Origin: Bacteroidota bacterium | GTDB lineage: Bacteria > Bacteroidota > Bacteroidia > Chitinophagales > Chitinophagaceae | DNA length: 64,000 bases | Reading direction: 5' to 3' | Assembly (NCBI GenBank): GCA_023409975.1 | Contig: JAEYQO010000121.1 | Location: 1 to 64,000, forward strand | Shown: positions 62,389 to 64,000 of the stretch, one piece after another | Position numbering within the stretch: the first letter of the stretch is position 1 | Layout: each line of letters starts with the position of its first letter | The notes under the pieces: generated by a model | Database searches by the model: none | What the model saw: only the letters and a program-made list of their open reading frames with translations | Told to the model about the DNA's origin: nothing | Translations under genes and position numbers: made by a program

Positions 62389-63210
62389 TTACCTTACTTC
62401 GACGGTGACGCTAGGGCAGTTCGGAGGGCAGACATGACCGAAATTCGCCGCCATTGTTCTAAAGATCGGACCACTTCCGGGCTCTGAAGTTTCCGACCCG
62501 TTGGGTGAGCGGGTAGAAATTACGATTTTGTGCTGATACCTACCATTGTTGTCCTTCTCGGCTACGGAGGTAAAGTACAGTACAGTGGACGCGAATCCAG
62601 TTGTTTTATTATCTGCTACCAGGGAGTCAATTACTTCGAAGGGGAAAAAACTACCAGAAACCTTTTCTTCGGGATATTGAATAAACGTTTCAACATACTG
62701 TTTATAGCGAGCACTGTTTTCGTGTGCTTCACTTGAGTCAAGGCTGGATTTACGCACATCGAAGAGCCGGTCATTATATGCGTAATAAACGGGGAGATTG
62801 GTATGCAATATTACCGAGTCGAGATCATAAGTGGAGGAGGGGAAGGTGAAATCGACCATTCCGGAGTTCGTGGAATTGGAAGTTACGTAAACAGGTACGT
62901 AATAAAGAACGATCTTATTCTCAGCCGATAGCCCATATAAAACCCGAATTCCTTCGAACCAGGCTGGTGTGCCTGGTTGTTCGCCTGTATTCCTTTTCTC
63001 AGAAAGAGATTGATATTGAACGATTTCCGTCTGCCTTATTTTAAACGGACTAAGACCCTGATAATTCTGATAAAAATCTTTTGACTGAGCATGCAGGTTT
63101 TGGTAAGTCACCGGATACCGGCTCAGATTCAGATGGACTGGCCTCTGTGCTAAAGATCCAAAACTGCAAAGCAGCAGAAATGCAAAAATGATGTTGAAGG
63201 AATATCTCAT
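62389..63210 (-). CDS. Secreted hypothetical protein
   Basis: 273 residues with signal peptide (cleavage SLA-QR, residue 21). Beta-rich with many Tyr/Asn; two N-terminal segments (QNLHAQSKDFYQNYQG, ...) and a C-terminal HVCPPNCPSVTVEVR with two cysteines. No family recognised. It precedes the membrane protein/kinase operon by 40 bp, same strand, and may be its ligand or part of the same operon. Confidence 0.6.
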   Translation of the reverse strand: MRYSFNIIFAFLLLCSFGSLAQRPVHLNLSRYPVTYQNLHAQSKDFYQNYQGLSPFKIRQTEIVQYQSLSEKRNTGEQPGTPAWFEGIRVLYGLSAENKIVLYYVPVYVTSNSTNSGMVDFTFPSSTYDLDSVILHTNLPVYYAYNDRLFDVRKSSLDSSEAHENSARYKQYVETFIQYPEEKVSGSFFPFEVIDSLVADNKTTGFASTVLYFTSVAEKDNNGRYQHKIVISTRSPNGSETSEPGSGPIFRTMAANFGHVCPPNCPSVTVEVR

Positions 63211-63380
63211 GGATTCAGTTTTCTAGCTGCAAGTTTTGAAATATATCCGATATATAAAAGAGTGGATAGCATTATTGTGCAATGAGAACAAGGAGTGTGA
63301 AAAATACCCTCGAAAAGTGCATTTTTTCACCTTGCAGTGTGTGCCTCACAGTTGCAAATTTGCAGTATAAAGTTTCAGCA

Positions 63381-63674
63381 ATGAATAACTATATATTACT
63401 GGCAGCTTCAATGGCATTTATTTTGACTGCGCTTCACCAGGTTTTTACGCTTCCGGCGGGAATTAAAAACATTTTGAATGAGGGTATGTCGCGACCGCTC
63501 TTGCTTTGCCTCCATGGTTTTGGACTTGCGATGTATATGGGTTGGTGTATTTACGGCATACTATTGAAAGATATAGTGATCGTATTTGGTTGTGGCATGG
63601 GCGTAATCAGTTCTTCAATACTCTTTGGGTACACAGTTTGGCTTCGCAGGCGAACTGAAAGTACTGTAAAATAA
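63381..63674 (+). CDS. SemiSWEET-like three-span membrane protein
   Basis: 97 residues from the ATG at 63381. Three transmembrane segments, a WxxYGxxxKD-like stretch (WCIYGILLKDIVIV) after the second one and a glycine-serine-rich third segment are the layout of SemiSWEET sugar transporters. The conserved PQ motif of segment one is absent (TALHQVFTL instead), so this is a tentative call. It precedes a hairpin terminator. Confidence 0.5.
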   Translation: MNNYILLAASMAFILTALHQVFTLPAGIKNILNEGMSRPLLLCLHGFGLAMYMGWCIYGILLKDIVIVFGCGMGVISSSILFGYTVWLRRRTESTVK

Positions 63675-63708
63675 TATTCGTCCTTTCGAATATGTTTCCA
63701 TTAGCAGG

Positions 63709-63735
63709 GCAGGGGTTTCGTCCCCGCTCTTTTTT
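63709..63735 (+). terminator. Terminator downstream of the SemiSWEET-like gene
   Basis: GGGG and CCCC with flanking GC pair (one bulged A) close on a TTTCGT loop and are followed by TCTTTTTTT; 35 bp after the stop. Confidence 0.8.
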
Positions 63736-63750
63736 AAAAAACTGGAACCG

Positions 63751-63990
63751 ATGATTCAATATAATGGTATTATTCAATGGAAGGATAAATGCATCCAGAA
63801 TCCTGAGGTCGGTTACGATATATTTAAAATTCCTGCGGAAGGTGAGCTGGTGGTCGTCGTAGAAGATGGTCGCTATCTGGTAGTCCCCTATAGTAATCAG
63901 GAACGAATATTAGGAGTCGTAACCGAGATCACCTGCCAGAGCCAGCCTGGAGTCATGCGACCCGCAACCCTCAAACACGTTGGCGGTTAG
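63751..63990 (+). CDS. Hypothetical protein
   Basis: 79 residues with strands such as ELVVVVEDGRYLVVPYS and a final RPATLKHVGG. No family recognised. The stop codon is at the window end (63990), so the gene is complete. It starts 15 bp after the terminator of the preceding gene. Confidence 0.5.
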   Translation: MIQYNGIIQWKDKCIQNPEVGYDIFKIPAEGELVVVVEDGRYLVVPYSNQERILGVVTEITCQSQPGVMRPATLKHVGG

Positions 63991-64000
63991 CCGTTAACCG

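Overview
The window is a chromosomal segment from a member of the Bacteroidota, most likely a Chitinophagaceae-type organism. The signs are: promoters of the Bacteroidota type (TAnnTTTG close to the start codon, few strong Shine-Dalgarno sites); a fused ccoN-ccoO oxidase gene; S46 dipeptidyl peptidase; DUF2723, DUF2851, DUF4476, DUF2911 and IPExxxVDY families; and the coaX / outer-membrane protein / lptC gene order. GC content looks moderate. I see no phage, transposase, integrase, CRISPR array, rRNA or tRNA, so this is core rather than accessory DNA. The genus is not determined.

Layout. 1-3297: rpoC, cut at its 5' end. 3365-8183: a DUF2007 gene and the phosphate uptake operon pstS-pstC-pstA-pstB-phoU. 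8184-8553: a gene-poor gap with a perfect TTGAT-N4-ATCAA palindrome and a possible 45-residue ORF. 8554-11672: nupC, then divergent rimM-trmD and rplS. 11714-16965 (minus): FkbM methyltransferase, DUF4920, hldD, a His-rich membrane peptide, 3-hydroxyanthranilate dioxygenase, a CNNM/CBS transporter and gmk. 17134-21708: bacilliredoxin, a formimidoylglutamase-like ureohydrolase, and an M1 peptidase whose last 400 residues look like a beta-barrel. 21745-28070 (minus): the cbb3 oxidase cluster ccoS-ccoNO-ccoQ-ccoP-ccoG-ccoH-safE. 28331-32692: WecA/TagO-type transferase, meaB, O-antigen ligase-like protein, LON-domain protein. 32918-38157: coaX, OMP, lptC, S46 peptidase, YtxH protein. 38230-45755: OprO/P-type porin with an 11-bp Pho-box-like array, pdhB, lipoprotein, DUF4476, biotin carrier, lipA, barrel protein, OsmC. 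45766-58339: DUF2851, pyrF, MTH1187, DUF2911, PIG-L, purM, DUF2723, IPExxxVDY, purA. 58514-63990: Asp-rich protein, pabB, a membrane protein / histidine kinase / response regulator operon, secreted protein, SemiSWEET-like protein and a final small hypothetical.

How they fit together: PstSCAB-PhoU and the OprO/P-type porin suggest a phosphate-scavenging regime. The cbb3 oxidase with a Crp/Fnr-sized palindrome at about -63 suggests micro-oxic respiration. lptC, hldD, the WecA-like transferase and the ligase belong to envelope polysaccharide assembly.

The most unusual signal is in non-coding DNA. Three unrelated intergenic regions (9879-9977, 32706-32837, 51753-51917) are built of degenerate units of exactly 11 bp. 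The unit sequence differs at each locus but the length is constant. A fourth, AT-rich 4 x 11-bp array precedes the porin, and a heptamer array lies behind purA.
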